Shown here in pieces: positions 1 to 6,247 of a DNA stretch of 7,466 nucleotides. Source of the DNA: an uncultured Methylococcaceae bacterium (GTDB taxonomy: Bacteria > Pseudomonadota > Gammaproteobacteria > Methylococcales > Methylomonadaceae); assembly GCA_913009515.1 (NCBI GenBank), contig CAJVYO010000083.1:1-7466 (forward strand), in the 5' to 3' direction. Position 1 is the first letter of the stretch. Each line of letters opens with the position of its first letter. The translations under genes were made by a program, and so were the position numbers. The notes beneath the pieces are model-generated. The model made no database searches. It worked only from the letters and a program-made list of their open reading frames with translations, and was not told the origin of the DNA.

Positions 1-383
1 GTGCATTTGGTGCGGTATCAATTGGTAATCCTCATGCGGTATTAGAAGTGGCAGATATACAGTTTGCCGCTGTTGAAAGCTTAGGTGAAGCCTTAGAAAG
101 TCATCCTTTTTTTCCTGAACGGGTGAATGTCGGCTTTATGCAAGTACTTAATCGCAAAGCCATTAAATTGCGGGTTTATGAGCGAGGGGCGGGTGAAACC
201 TTAGCCTGTGGTAGTGGGGCGTGTGCAGCCGTGATTATCGGGATTGAGCATAAATTATTAGATAATGATGTGGTGGTTGAGCTACCTAATGGCGAATTAA
301 AAATCCATTGGCAAGGGCGTGACACCCCAGTGTTTATGACGGGAACAGCAACAAGTGTATTTGAAGGAAGTATTGAATTATGA
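1..383 (+). CDS. dapF: Diaminopimelate epimerase, C-terminal part (5' end outside window)
   Basis: DapF interconverts LL- and meso-diaminopimelate in the cytoplasm, feeding lysine and peptidoglycan synthesis. The reading frame is open from base 3 and enters the window already coding, giving about 126 of the family's usual ~275 residues. Two hallmarks are visible: the substrate-binding GNPH motif (bases 24-35, within a typical VSIGNPHAV stretch) and the ERGAGET...ACGSGACAA motif, whose first cysteine (codon 207-209) corresponds to the second catalytic cysteine of the family. The partner cysteine lies in the missing N-terminal half. A GTG at 48 could be misread as a start, but homology continues upstream of it, so the gene is cut by the window edge rather than short. 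The stop TGA (381-383) overlaps the next gene's ATG, indicating translational coupling. Identification is firm. Confidence 0.97.
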   Translation, partial: AFGAVSIGNPHAVLEVADIQFAAVESLGEALESHPFFPERVNVGFMQVLNRKAIKLRVYERGAGETLACGSGACAAVIIGIEHKLLDNDVVVELPNGELKIHWQGRDTPVFMTGTATSVFEGSIEL

Positions 384-1060
384 GTAAGCAGTTAAAAAGT
401 GCTGAGGTGGCAAAATATTTGGCCAAGCACCCTGATTTTTTTAAGCAGCATTTAGAATTATTAGAAAGTATGCATTTACCACACCCTTGTGGTGATGCAG
501 TATCGCTAGTATCTCGGCAATTAGATTTATTTCGCCATCGACATCAAGCGATGGAAGAGCAATTAACCACATTAGTGGATATTGCACGAGATAATGACCA
601 TTCGGTTAATCAAATGCATGAATTAACCTTAGCAGTGATTGAGGTTGATAGCATTGATGCCGCTTTAAAAAATTTAAATATGGTGTTGTCAGAGTGTTTT
701 TTAACTGATTTTTTTGTGGTTAAAATTATTACTGAACAAAAATATAAAACCAATCTGAGTAATTTATTTATGTTGCCGGATGCGAGTGAATTAAAATTAT
801 TTGAAAAAGAATTAAGCAGTAATCAAGCGAGTTGTGGCGAACCAACTTTAGAGCAAGCCCAATTTTTATTTGCGAGCAATGCCTTAAAAGTAAAATCGTG
901 TGCAATTATTCCGATGGCTTTTAATGAAATTGAAGGTATTATTGCGATTGGGAGTCGTGATAAAGATCGTTTTCATTATAGTATGGGCAATCTGTTTTTA
1001 ACGCAAATTAGTGAAATTTTAGGCACGCGTTTTGCCGCTTTATTGGAAAAAGATGAATAG
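380..1060 (+). CDS. DUF484 family protein (YigA-like)
   Basis: This 226-residue protein matches the DUF484 family, found in Gammaproteobacteria directly after dapF; its biochemical role is not established. The N-terminus (residues 7-35, AEVAKYLAKHPDFF...) is the family's typical opening. A helical, probably coiled-coil stretch follows (about 44-90). The C-terminal half (about 95-222) looks like a GAF-type fold, ending in the conserved pattern with IIPM, GIIAIGS and DRFHYSMGNLFL. There is no signal peptide or membrane segment, so it should be cytoplasmic. The start ATG overlaps the dapF stop as ATGA, and a purine-rich GAAGGAAG (363-370) sits 9 nt upstream, which supports this start. In Enterobacteria and many relatives xerC and a HAD phosphatase gene follow; neither is here. 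The family call is confident, the function unknown. Confidence 0.9.
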   Translation: MSKQLKSAEVAKYLAKHPDFFKQHLELLESMHLPHPCGDAVSLVSRQLDLFRHRHQAMEEQLTTLVDIARDNDHSVNQMHELTLAVIEVDSIDAALKNLNMVLSECFLTDFFVVKIITEQKYKTNLSNLFMLPDASELKLFEKELSSNQASCGEPTLEQAQFLFASNALKVKSCAIIPMAFNEIEGIIAIGSRDKDRFHYSMGNLFLTQISEILGTRFAALLEKDE

Positions 1061-1113
1061 CTGATTGATTACGTGGCGTGAATTTTGATAATCCGTGGGT
1101 GTGAGGATAAAAG

Positions 1114-1122
1114 TGGTATTAT
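1114..1122 (+). promoter_or_regulatory. Candidate extended -10 promoter for the DUF2333-DUF4389 operon
   Basis: TGGTATTAT reads as an extended -10 element (TG, one base, then TATTAT, 5 of 6 matches to TATAAT). Transcription would start near 1129, leaving a leader of about 100 nt that is very AT-rich. No -35 stands at the proper distance; a TTGATA at 1085-1090 is 26 bases away, too far to pair. The assignment is by eye and tentative. The 168-base gap after the DUF484 gene holds nothing else I can support apart from the ribosome binding site. Confidence 0.35.
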
Positions 1123-1217
1123 GAGTGGATATTTTTTAATAAAAATTTTAGAAAATTAACATTAATATAAAGTGAACACGCTTAATATTAAGTCTATTTC
1201 GGCATTTAATTTAATTT

Positions 1218-1222
1218 AAGGT
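1218..1222 (+). promoter_or_regulatory. Ribosome binding site of the DUF2333 gene
   Basis: AAGGT lies 6 bases upstream of the ATG at 1229, at good spacing. It fixes the start of the DUF2333 protein, which places the predicted membrane segment after a short polar cytoplasmic head. Confidence 0.65.
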
Positions 1223-1228
1223 TATAAC

Positions 1229-2224
1229 ATGTCAGCAAGCGATTTTTCGCAAGAAGCAGAAACGAAAGGTTTTGCATGGTTTTTTGGAGTAATAACGGCA
1301 ATTATCATCGTTGTTATCATTGCTTTGGGGGGTTATTGGAGTATTGAACCTAGACAATTTGATGTCATAGTAGAAGCAAAAGAACGTCAAGCACTTGATC
1401 AGACTGAAGATTTACATGTCGGTTATGTGTATGCTAATACTTTAGCGCATATTGCCGAAACATTACTCCATAAATCAGGTGGTTATATCACTAATGATGT
1501 GGGCCCGCCTGGATTGATATTAGATAATATTACCAGTTGGGAATATGGGGTATTGGTGATGTTACGTGACGGAGCATCTGCGTTACGAAATCATTTGGCA
1601 CGTTCACAATCTCAATCAGCCGAAGATCCTGATTTAGCGATTGCAGAGCCTTATTTTTACTATGAACACAATTCATGGGCATTACCTTCTTCTGAAGCAG
1701 AGTATCAAAAAGGGATTGATGCGTTACATGATTATATGGTGAGGTTATCTGACCCGACACATAAAAATCCGGGGCATTTTTATTCTCGAGCCGATAATTT
1801 ATGGCAGTATGTCGAAATTATTATCAAGCGTTTGGGTGGAATTTCTACCAAGTTAAGTGCCAGTACTGACCGTTATGAAGCCTATGATATTCAATTGGAA
1901 AAATCAGCGGCGATTTCACAAACATCATGGCTAGAATTAGATAACGTGTTTTGGGAGGCTCGTGGGTCTTGCTGGGCATTATTACATATTTTAAAAGCCA
2001 TCAAATACGATTTTAATTTGATTCTTGAAGATAAACGAGCAATGGATACTGTAGATATTATGATTCATGAAATGGAAAATGCGTTAGCACCGATTACCAG
2101 TCCGATGATTTTAAACGGTGATGGTTATGGTATTTTTGCTAATTATTCATTAGCAATGGCAAGTTATGTATCACGAGCAAATGCAGCGGCACTTGATTTA
2201 CGTGATGTAATGAATAGAGGGTAA
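1229..2224 (+). CDS. DUF2333 family membrane-anchored protein
   Basis: This 331-residue protein is recognisable as DUF2333, an uncharacterised proteobacterial family. A short polar head (1-14) is followed by one hydrophobic segment (about 15-36) and then a long soluble region. With the topology typical of such anchors, that region would lie in the periplasm. Conserved-looking blocks are GGY-TND-GPPG (84-95), SWEYGVLVMLRD (103-114), a tryptophan/proline block W149-ALPSSE, FYSRADNLWQYVE (184-196) and a helical C-terminus (235-330). There are only isolated cysteines and no obvious catalytic triad or nucleotide-binding loop. The stop TAA shares its last base with the ATG of the DUF4389 gene, so the two are translationally coupled and probably work together in the envelope. 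The family call is confident; the function is not known to me. Confidence 0.88.
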   Translation: MSASDFSQEAETKGFAWFFGVITAIIIVVIIALGGYWSIEPRQFDVIVEAKERQALDQTEDLHVGYVYANTLAHIAETLLHKSGGYITNDVGPPGLILDNITSWEYGVLVMLRDGASALRNHLARSQSQSAEDPDLAIAEPYFYYEHNSWALPSSEAEYQKGIDALHDYMVRLSDPTHKNPGHFYSRADNLWQYVEIIIKRLGGISTKLSASTDRYEAYDIQLEKSAAISQTSWLELDNVFWEARGSCWALLHILKAIKYDFNLILEDKRAMDTVDIMIHEMENALAPITSPMILNGDGYGIFANYSLAMASYVSRANAAALDLRDVMNRG

Positions 2225-2541
2225 TGAAGATGGATGAAGAGCTTAATCAGAATTTAAAGCAAATTAATACCTGGAAACGGATTGCTTATATTTTAATTTT
2301 CGCGATTGTAATGGGGGTGGTACGTACCTTATTATGGGTCATTATTTTGTTGCAAATTGCGTCGGCATTATTAACCGGCAGTCCGAATCAGCATATTTTA
2401 AATTTTGGACAAAAATTATCAGCGTATATTTATCATATTTTATTATTTTTGACCTTTAATACCGATGTGATTCCCTTTCCATTTTCAGATTGGAATAAAA
2501 CCGAAGATTTAAGCAATAATTTAGAATTGACTAAGGATTAA
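2224..2541 (+). CDS. DUF4389 family small membrane protein
   Basis: This 105-residue inner-membrane protein matches DUF4389. It has a polar N-terminal stretch (1-18), a long hydrophobic region (about 19-51, possibly one long or two short membrane segments) and a second hydrophobic block (about 66-79). The typical ending is FNTDVIPFPFSDW, followed by an acidic tail. The ATG at 2224 overlaps the DUF2333 stop (TAATG). A second in-frame ATG at 2230 lies 8 bases after AGAGGG (2216-2221), which fits a ribosome binding site better, so the true product may lack the first two residues. The tight coupling suggests a partner role for the DUF2333 protein. No enzymatic motif is visible and the function is unknown. 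Confidence 0.85.
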   Translation: MKMDEELNQNLKQINTWKRIAYILIFAIVMGVVRTLLWVIILLQIASALLTGSPNQHILNFGQKLSAYIYHILLFLTFNTDVIPFPFSDWNKTEDLSNNLELTKD

Positions 2542-2543
2542 TC

Positions 2544-2574
2544 AAAAAAGCCTCGATATTGTCGGGGCTTTTTT
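2544..2574. terminator. Bidirectional intrinsic terminator between convergent genes
   Basis: The arms 2544-2556 (A6 GCCTCGA) and 2562-2574 (TCGGGGC T6) pair over 13 positions with one G-T wobble around a 5-base loop. The A-run on one side and T-run on the other make it usable in both directions. It lies 2 bases after the DUF4389 stop and 12 bases beyond the 3' end of the minus-strand phnA-type gene, so it can serve both. Confidence 0.9.
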
Positions 2575-2586
2575 ATGTCTGCTGAA

Positions 2587-3171
2587 TTACATGGATTTCT
2601 TTAAGTAATCAGCGACTAATACAATCCGTACGCCATTAACACGCCCTTCAATATGTTTCGGGTTATTTGTTAAAGCAATATTTTTAACCACGGTACCGCG
2701 TTTAGCGGTGAATCCTGCCCCTTTTACATCTAAATCTTTAATGAGTGTCACCGTATCCCCTGCGATTAATTGACTGCCATTATTATCAACTGTTATGTCA
2801 TCGGTATCATTATTCTCTTTTATCAATAATTGTGATTCTGCCCATTCCAGTGTCTCTGCGTCTAAATACAGCATATCTAATAAATCTTGAGCCCAAGATT
2901 CGGCTGATAAGCATTTTAAAATCCGCCAAGCCATAATTTGTACCGGCAGTTCAGTACTCCACATACTGTTATTAATGCACTGCCAATGCTGAGTATCCAT
3001 TAAAGCTGGGGTTGTTAGTTGCTCATGGCAGGTTTTACATATTAACACTGCATTATCTGCACTGTCTTGCATGGTTGCAGTCGCTAAAGAATAAACGCTT
3101 AACGCATCTTTAGAGGTGCACAGTTCACATTGTTGATTGCTGCGATTTTGTAATGTTTGTTCAATAGTCAT
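2587..3171 (-). CDS. PhnA/YjdM family protein with N-terminal zinc ribbon (long form)
   Basis: The protein has 194 residues. The N-terminus carries two CxxC pairs (C15-xx-C18 and C45-xx-C48), the zinc-ribbon part of the PhnA family. The C-terminal domain (about 129-194) is the compact PhnA domain, with the pattern DNNGSQLIAGDTVTLIKDL-VKG, KRGTVVKNI and a closing YLKK. Between them lies a mostly helical, acidic linker of about 60-70 residues that makes this longer than the ~110-residue E. coli form. Despite the name, this family is not the phosphonoacetate hydrolase and is not part of the C-P lyase; its role is unclear, and no phosphonate genes are present. The gene is alone on its strand, divergent from ppx and convergent with the DUF4389 gene. 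The ATG lacks a clear Shine-Dalgarno sequence. No signal peptide, so cytoplasmic. Confidence 0.88.
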   Translation of the reverse strand: MTIEQTLQNRSNQQCELCTSKDALSVYSLATATMQDSADNAVLICKTCHEQLTTPALMDTQHWQCINNSMWSTELPVQIMAWRILKCLSAESWAQDLLDMLYLDAETLEWAESQLLIKENNDTDDITVDNNGSQLIAGDTVTLIKDLDVKGAGFTAKRGTVVKNIALTNNPKHIEGRVNGVRIVLVADYLKKSM

Positions 3172-3225
3172 ATAAAAAATTCTGAATTTAAAGTGGATGA
3201 GTGCTGATAAGTGGTCATTTTTGTT

Positions 3226-3255
3226 ATTTTAAGTGATTTATTTTGCTATTGTCTG
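3226..3255 (-). promoter_or_regulatory. Weak candidate promoter for the phnA-type gene
   Basis: Read on the minus strand, CAGACA (plus positions 3250-3255; 4 of 6 to the -35 consensus) and TAAAAT (plus 3226-3231; 5 of 6 to the -10) are separated by 18 bases. It lies in the 144-base divergent gap shared with ppx, overlapping the region where the ppx -35 should lie, so the two promoters could interfere. It rests only on consensus matching in AT-rich DNA. Confidence 0.3.
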
Positions 3256-3277
3256 CTTATAAACCAATTTAATTGTC

Positions 3278-3283
3278 TATAAT
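3278..3283 (+). promoter_or_regulatory. Candidate -10 element for ppx
   Basis: A perfect TATAAT would give a start near 3290 and a short leader of about 26 nt. No good -35 lies 16-18 bases upstream. A TTGTCT at 3249-3254 is 24 bases back from the -10, so activator help or a weak promoter is possible. Confidence 0.45.
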
Positions 3284-3315
3284 GTCGATAATTTTATGCT
3301 TATAGATACAAAATA

Positions 3316-4827
3316 ATGACTGATATTACTGCTTTAGATAGTACTTCTGAATTAGTGGCCGCTGTTGATTTAGGGTCTAATAGTTTTCATATGATTATTT
3401 GTCAGGTGACGGATGGGCAGATTAAAGTCATTGATCGCCTTAAGGAAATGGTGCGCTTAGCATCAGGCTTAAATGAAAAAAATATTATTAATGAAGACAC
3501 GCAGCAACGAGCTTTGGCATGTTTAAAGCGTTTTGGGCAACGTATTGAAAATTTTTCTGCTACACGGGTACGGATTGTCGGCACCAATACCTTACGTATG
3601 GCTAAAAATTCAGCGGAATTTTTAGCCAAGGCAGAAGCGGCATTGGGCTATTCTATTCATATTATTTCAGGTATTGAAGAAGCACGATTAATTTATCAAG
3701 GGGTTGCTAATAGTTTACAAACCAATGCTAATCGTCGTTTAGTGATGGATATTGGTGGCGGTAGTACCGAATACATTATTGGTACGCATATTCAATCGTC
3801 TAAAAAAGAAAGTTTGAATATGGGCTGTGTCACAATTAGCCAGCGTTTTTTTAAGGCGGGCATCATCGAAACGCAGCAATTTAAAAAAGCGGTTATTTTT
3901 GTTAAGCGGCATCTAAATGCACATAAAAAGCAGTTTAATTATGTGCATTGGGATGAGGCGATTGGAGCATCAGGGAGTATTCGAGCGGTTTGTAAAATTT
4001 TAATTGCCCATCAATGGTGCCAAAATGATATTACGCTTGAGGGGCTAGAAAAATTTAAGCAGCATGCGTTGAATTGTAAGCATGTTTCACAGTTAAATTT
4101 TCTGGGATTAGATGAAGAGCGTTTGCCGGTGATTATGGGTGGTTTTGTTATTTTATATACCACCTTTAAAGTATTAGGCATTCAAAGTATGAGTGTCTCA
4201 GATGGTGCGTTGCGAGAAGGCTTGATTTATGATTATTTGGGGCGGTTAGCCAATCGTGATGTGCGCTCAGAAACCGTTAAATCATTGGCCCTGCATTACC
4301 ATACTGATAACGGGCAAGCCAATTTAATTAAACAAACCATTGCACGGCTGGTAAAGCAAGTAGAGCCTTTTTTAGGTGAGCATGTAACGGTGATGGCTCA
4401 ATATTTAATGTGGGCGGCTGAATTGCATGAAATTGGGCGGAATATTGCTCACAGCCAATATCATAAACACGGTGCTTATGTGATAAAGCATGGTGATTTA
4501 TCAGGATTCTCACAAAAAAATCAGACCTTATTATCATTATTAGTGTTAAATCATCGCCGTAAAATTAGTTTAAAAAAATTAAAAGCACTCAGTAAACCGT
4601 GGGATACGCAGGCATTATATATGATTGTTATTTTGCGTTTAGCAGTGATATTACAGCGTAATCGCAGTAGTACAGCGGTGCCTGATTTTGAGATGACACT
4701 CAATAAAACCACGTTATGTTTAATATTTCCTGAACAATGGCTGGACAATGCCCCTTTGACCCATGCAGATTTACAGCAAGAAGCGGATTATCTTAAGCCC
4801 GCAGGGATCACACTTAGTGTGTCTTAG
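3316..4827 (+). CDS. ppx: Exopolyphosphatase / guanosine pentaphosphate phosphatase (Ppx/GppA)
   Basis: The family removes terminal phosphate from inorganic polyphosphate and/or converts pppGpp to ppGpp in the cytoplasm. At 503 residues it has the full two-part length of the gammaproteobacterial enzymes. The ASKHA phosphatase core shows the first phosphate loop DLGSNSF (18-24), VGTNTLR (88-94), the GIEEAR segment with the expected catalytic glutamate (E121/E122), the second phosphate loop DIGGGSTE (145-152), GASGSIRAV (218-226) and SVSDGALREGLIYDYL (293-308). The C-terminal part (about 315-500) is the HD-like helical domain, with LHEIG (370-374), HSQYHKHGAYVI (379-390) and a later NHRRK. Length and domains do not separate Ppx from GppA, so the symbol is provisional. 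No ppk neighbour is in view. The start has only a poor ribosome binding site. The TAG stop is followed three codons later, in the same frame, by the next gene. Confidence 0.92.
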   Translation: MTDITALDSTSELVAAVDLGSNSFHMIICQVTDGQIKVIDRLKEMVRLASGLNEKNIINEDTQQRALACLKRFGQRIENFSATRVRIVGTNTLRMAKNSAEFLAKAEAALGYSIHIISGIEEARLIYQGVANSLQTNANRRLVMDIGGGSTEYIIGTHIQSSKKESLNMGCVTISQRFFKAGIIETQQFKKAVIFVKRHLNAHKKQFNYVHWDEAIGASGSIRAVCKILIAHQWCQNDITLEGLEKFKQHALNCKHVSQLNFLGLDEERLPVIMGGFVILYTTFKVLGIQSMSVSDGALREGLIYDYLGRLANRDVRSETVKSLALHYHTDNGQANLIKQTIARLVKQVEPFLGEHVTVMAQYLMWAAELHEIGRNIAHSQYHKHGAYVIKHGDLSGFSQKNQTLLSLLVLNHRRKISLKKLKALSKPWDTQALYMIVILRLAVILQRNRSSTAVPDFEMTLNKTTLCLIFPEQWLDNAPLTHADLQQEADYLKPAGITLSVS

Positions 4828-4836
4828 CTTGCTTTA

Positions 4837-6075
4837 ATGTTGTTTGTTTTACGTATTATTTTATATGTTTTAAGTTTGCCGCCGATATTATTGGCAGTCT
4901 GTTTGGTGTTGAGCACGCAAAATGATAAACCTGCTGATTTTTCAGCCTGGCGATTGAGCTCGGAAGATATTCAAAAAGCGAAAAGTATTATTTATGCGAA
5001 TCAAGCAGCAGCAGGTGAAAGGGTTCATTTAAATTTATCGGAACGCGATTTAAACCTTGCGGGCACTTATGTCTTGAATTTATATATTGATACCCGAGTG
5101 GCTATTCAATTAACCGATGACTTTATTGATTTTAAATTAGCCTTTAGTTTGCCTGAGAATCTATTGGGGCGTTATATGCTGATGCAGTTTCAATTACATT
5201 TGCCTGCTCACCAAGCGCCTTTTTTGAAAAATTTACGCATTGGAGAGCTTGTTATTGCTGATGGCTATGCTGAATTTTTAATTGATAGTTTGATAAAATA
5301 TACCCATCTAAATGAATATGTTACTTTTTTTAGACAAAATTTAAAGCATTTAAGTTTACACAAGCAAACCTTGCATATTGAATATGCGTTACCGAATAAT
5401 TCTTTGGGTGCTTTGCAAAAAATATTAGCCCCTAAAATTGATGAGCGTGCCTTGGCACAATATCAAGCTCGATTAAAACAAATATTAATCGCACATAATC
5501 CTAAATGGTTATTATCATTGAGTGAATTGCTGCAAGGTTTATTTGAATTAGCCCACCAACGTTCTACCATAAATAATGCCGTGGCTGAAAATAAATTAGT
5601 TATTTTTATTGTGAATCAATATGTTAATAAGGGTAAGCAAGCCATTTTAAAACAAGGTTTACCGTATTATGCGGTGTATATGTATAAACGAATGGATTTA
5701 GTGCAGCATTTTATGTGGTCGGCGATGTTAGCTTCGTCAGGAAGCGGGCAGGCTGCTTATATGCTAGGTTTAGAGAAAGAATTGTCTGATGCGGAACGAG
5801 GCAGCGGCTTTAGTTTTGTTGATTTAGCAGCAGATAAGGCGGGTATTTATTTCGCTGAATACGCAATATTAAACGGAGAGCAAGCCTTTGCATTACAAAT
5901 GAAAATGGCAAATATTAAACATTATTCAGCGTTTATGCCGAGTATTAAAAATTTACCAGAGCATTTGAATACAAAGGCATTTAAACAAAAATATCATTCT
6001 ATTTATGATGTGAAATATCAATATACATTAAAGAAAATAGATGAACGTATTGCTAAAAGTAGTCTATATCATTAA
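4837..6075 (+). CDS. Uncharacterised membrane-anchored protein downstream of ppx
   Basis: I do not recognise a named family for this 412-residue protein. An N-terminal hydrophobic stretch (about 2-26) looks like an uncleaved anchor; C22 is not in a good lipobox. Next comes a mixed domain (about 35-185) containing HLNLSERDLNLAGTYVL (64-80) and beta-rich segments, then a helical part (190-280). The C-terminal module (about 287-345) has H291-F, S295, K314-E315-L-S-D318, GSGFSF (322-327), DL (329-330) and D333. That order of residues resembles the YfiM/DUF2279-type pattern of small envelope proteins, but this is inference. The gene starts 9 bases after the ppx stop without a visible Shine-Dalgarno, so translation may depend on reinitiation after ppx. 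It is probably an envelope protein facing the periplasm. The product is lysine-rich at its C-terminus. Confidence 0.75.
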   Translation: MLFVLRIILYVLSLPPILLAVCLVLSTQNDKPADFSAWRLSSEDIQKAKSIIYANQAAAGERVHLNLSERDLNLAGTYVLNLYIDTRVAIQLTDDFIDFKLAFSLPENLLGRYMLMQFQLHLPAHQAPFLKNLRIGELVIADGYAEFLIDSLIKYTHLNEYVTFFRQNLKHLSLHKQTLHIEYALPNNSLGALQKILAPKIDERALAQYQARLKQILIAHNPKWLLSLSELLQGLFELAHQRSTINNAVAENKLVIFIVNQYVNKGKQAILKQGLPYYAVYMYKRMDLVQHFMWSAMLASSGSGQAAYMLGLEKELSDAERGSGFSFVDLAADKAGIYFAEYAILNGEQAFALQMKMANIKHYSAFMPSIKNLPEHLNTKAFKQKYHSIYDVKYQYTLKKIDERIAKSSLYH

Positions 6076-6093
6076 AGTTTTATAAAAATTTTC

Positions 6094-6122
6094 TAGCAAT
6101 CTAATTTATATTCCCCTATACT
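6094..6122 (+). promoter_or_regulatory. Candidate promoter of the cold-shock gene
   Basis: TATACT (6117-6122; 5 of 6 to the -10 consensus) lies 17 bases after a weak -35, TAGCAA (6094-6099). Transcription would begin around 6129, in the gap after the preceding gene, giving the roughly 120-nt leader that csp genes often have. The -10 is persuasive, the -35 is not. Confidence 0.5.
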
Positions 6123-6128
6123 AACCAG

Positions 6129-6247
6129 AGCTACAGGTTTTGGTATTAGCAGGTATGGTTGTTCACTCTGTGTTACCCCGTTACACGTTATACGTTTCAT
6201 TAACTGTATGCATTATTTTTTTATTTTAAATTTCTAGGTACAGTATT
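6129..6247 (+). promoter_or_regulatory. Probable long 5' leader of the csp mRNA
   Basis: The leader contains AGGT (6236-6239), a plausible ribosome binding site 8 bases before the ATG. It also contains a possible long-range stem (6203-6209 with 6238-6244) whose 3' arm lies between that site and the start codon. Three related 7-8 base units run from 6173 to 6194. No sequence close to the E. coli cspA cold box was found by eye. Long structured leaders that respond to temperature are known for cspA-type genes; that this one does so is inferred. Confidence 0.45.

Noticed and set aside
48..383. GTG at 48 as the start of a short 111-residue protein
   Set aside because: DapF homology, including the GNPH motif, continues upstream in the same frame to base 3. 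The gene is cut by the window edge.
1131..1149. ATTTTT/AAAAAT inverted repeat as a terminator for dapF-DUF484
   Set aside because: The stem is only 6 A-T pairs without any G-C, too weak for an intrinsic terminator and expected by chance in such AT-rich DNA.
1530..1760. Minus-strand open frame of 76 codons inside the DUF2333 gene
   Set aside because: It lies wholly inside a well-supported gene and has no ribosome binding site or recognisable protein features.
2745..2936. Plus-strand open frame of 63 codons opposite the phnA-type gene
   Set aside because: It is antisense to a recognised domain protein, with unnatural composition and no initiation signal.
3402..3629. Minus-strand open frame inside ppx
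   Set aside because: It is antisense to the conserved phosphatase core and looks like a shadow frame.
4328..4748. Two minus-strand open frames (4328-4537 and 4551-4748) in the 3' half of ppx
   Set aside because: Both are antisense to the HD-like domain of ppx, with no family resemblance and no start signals.
4825..4827. TAG as a pyrrolysine codon or sequencing error joining ppx to the next gene
   Set aside because: Ppx ends at its normal family length here, the downstream gene has its own ATG and membrane segment, and nothing suggests pyrrolysine machinery. Simple stop with reinitiation is more likely; low-level readthrough is kept only as a finding.
4837..4902. Lipoprotein signal with C22 as the lipidated cysteine
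   Set aside because: The residues before it (LAV-C) have valine at -1, which is atypical for a lipobox, so an uncleaved anchor is preferred.
6173..6201. CRISPR-like or transposon-end repeats in the csp leader
   Set aside because: The units are 7-8 bases, imperfect and without spacers or any flanking mobile gene.
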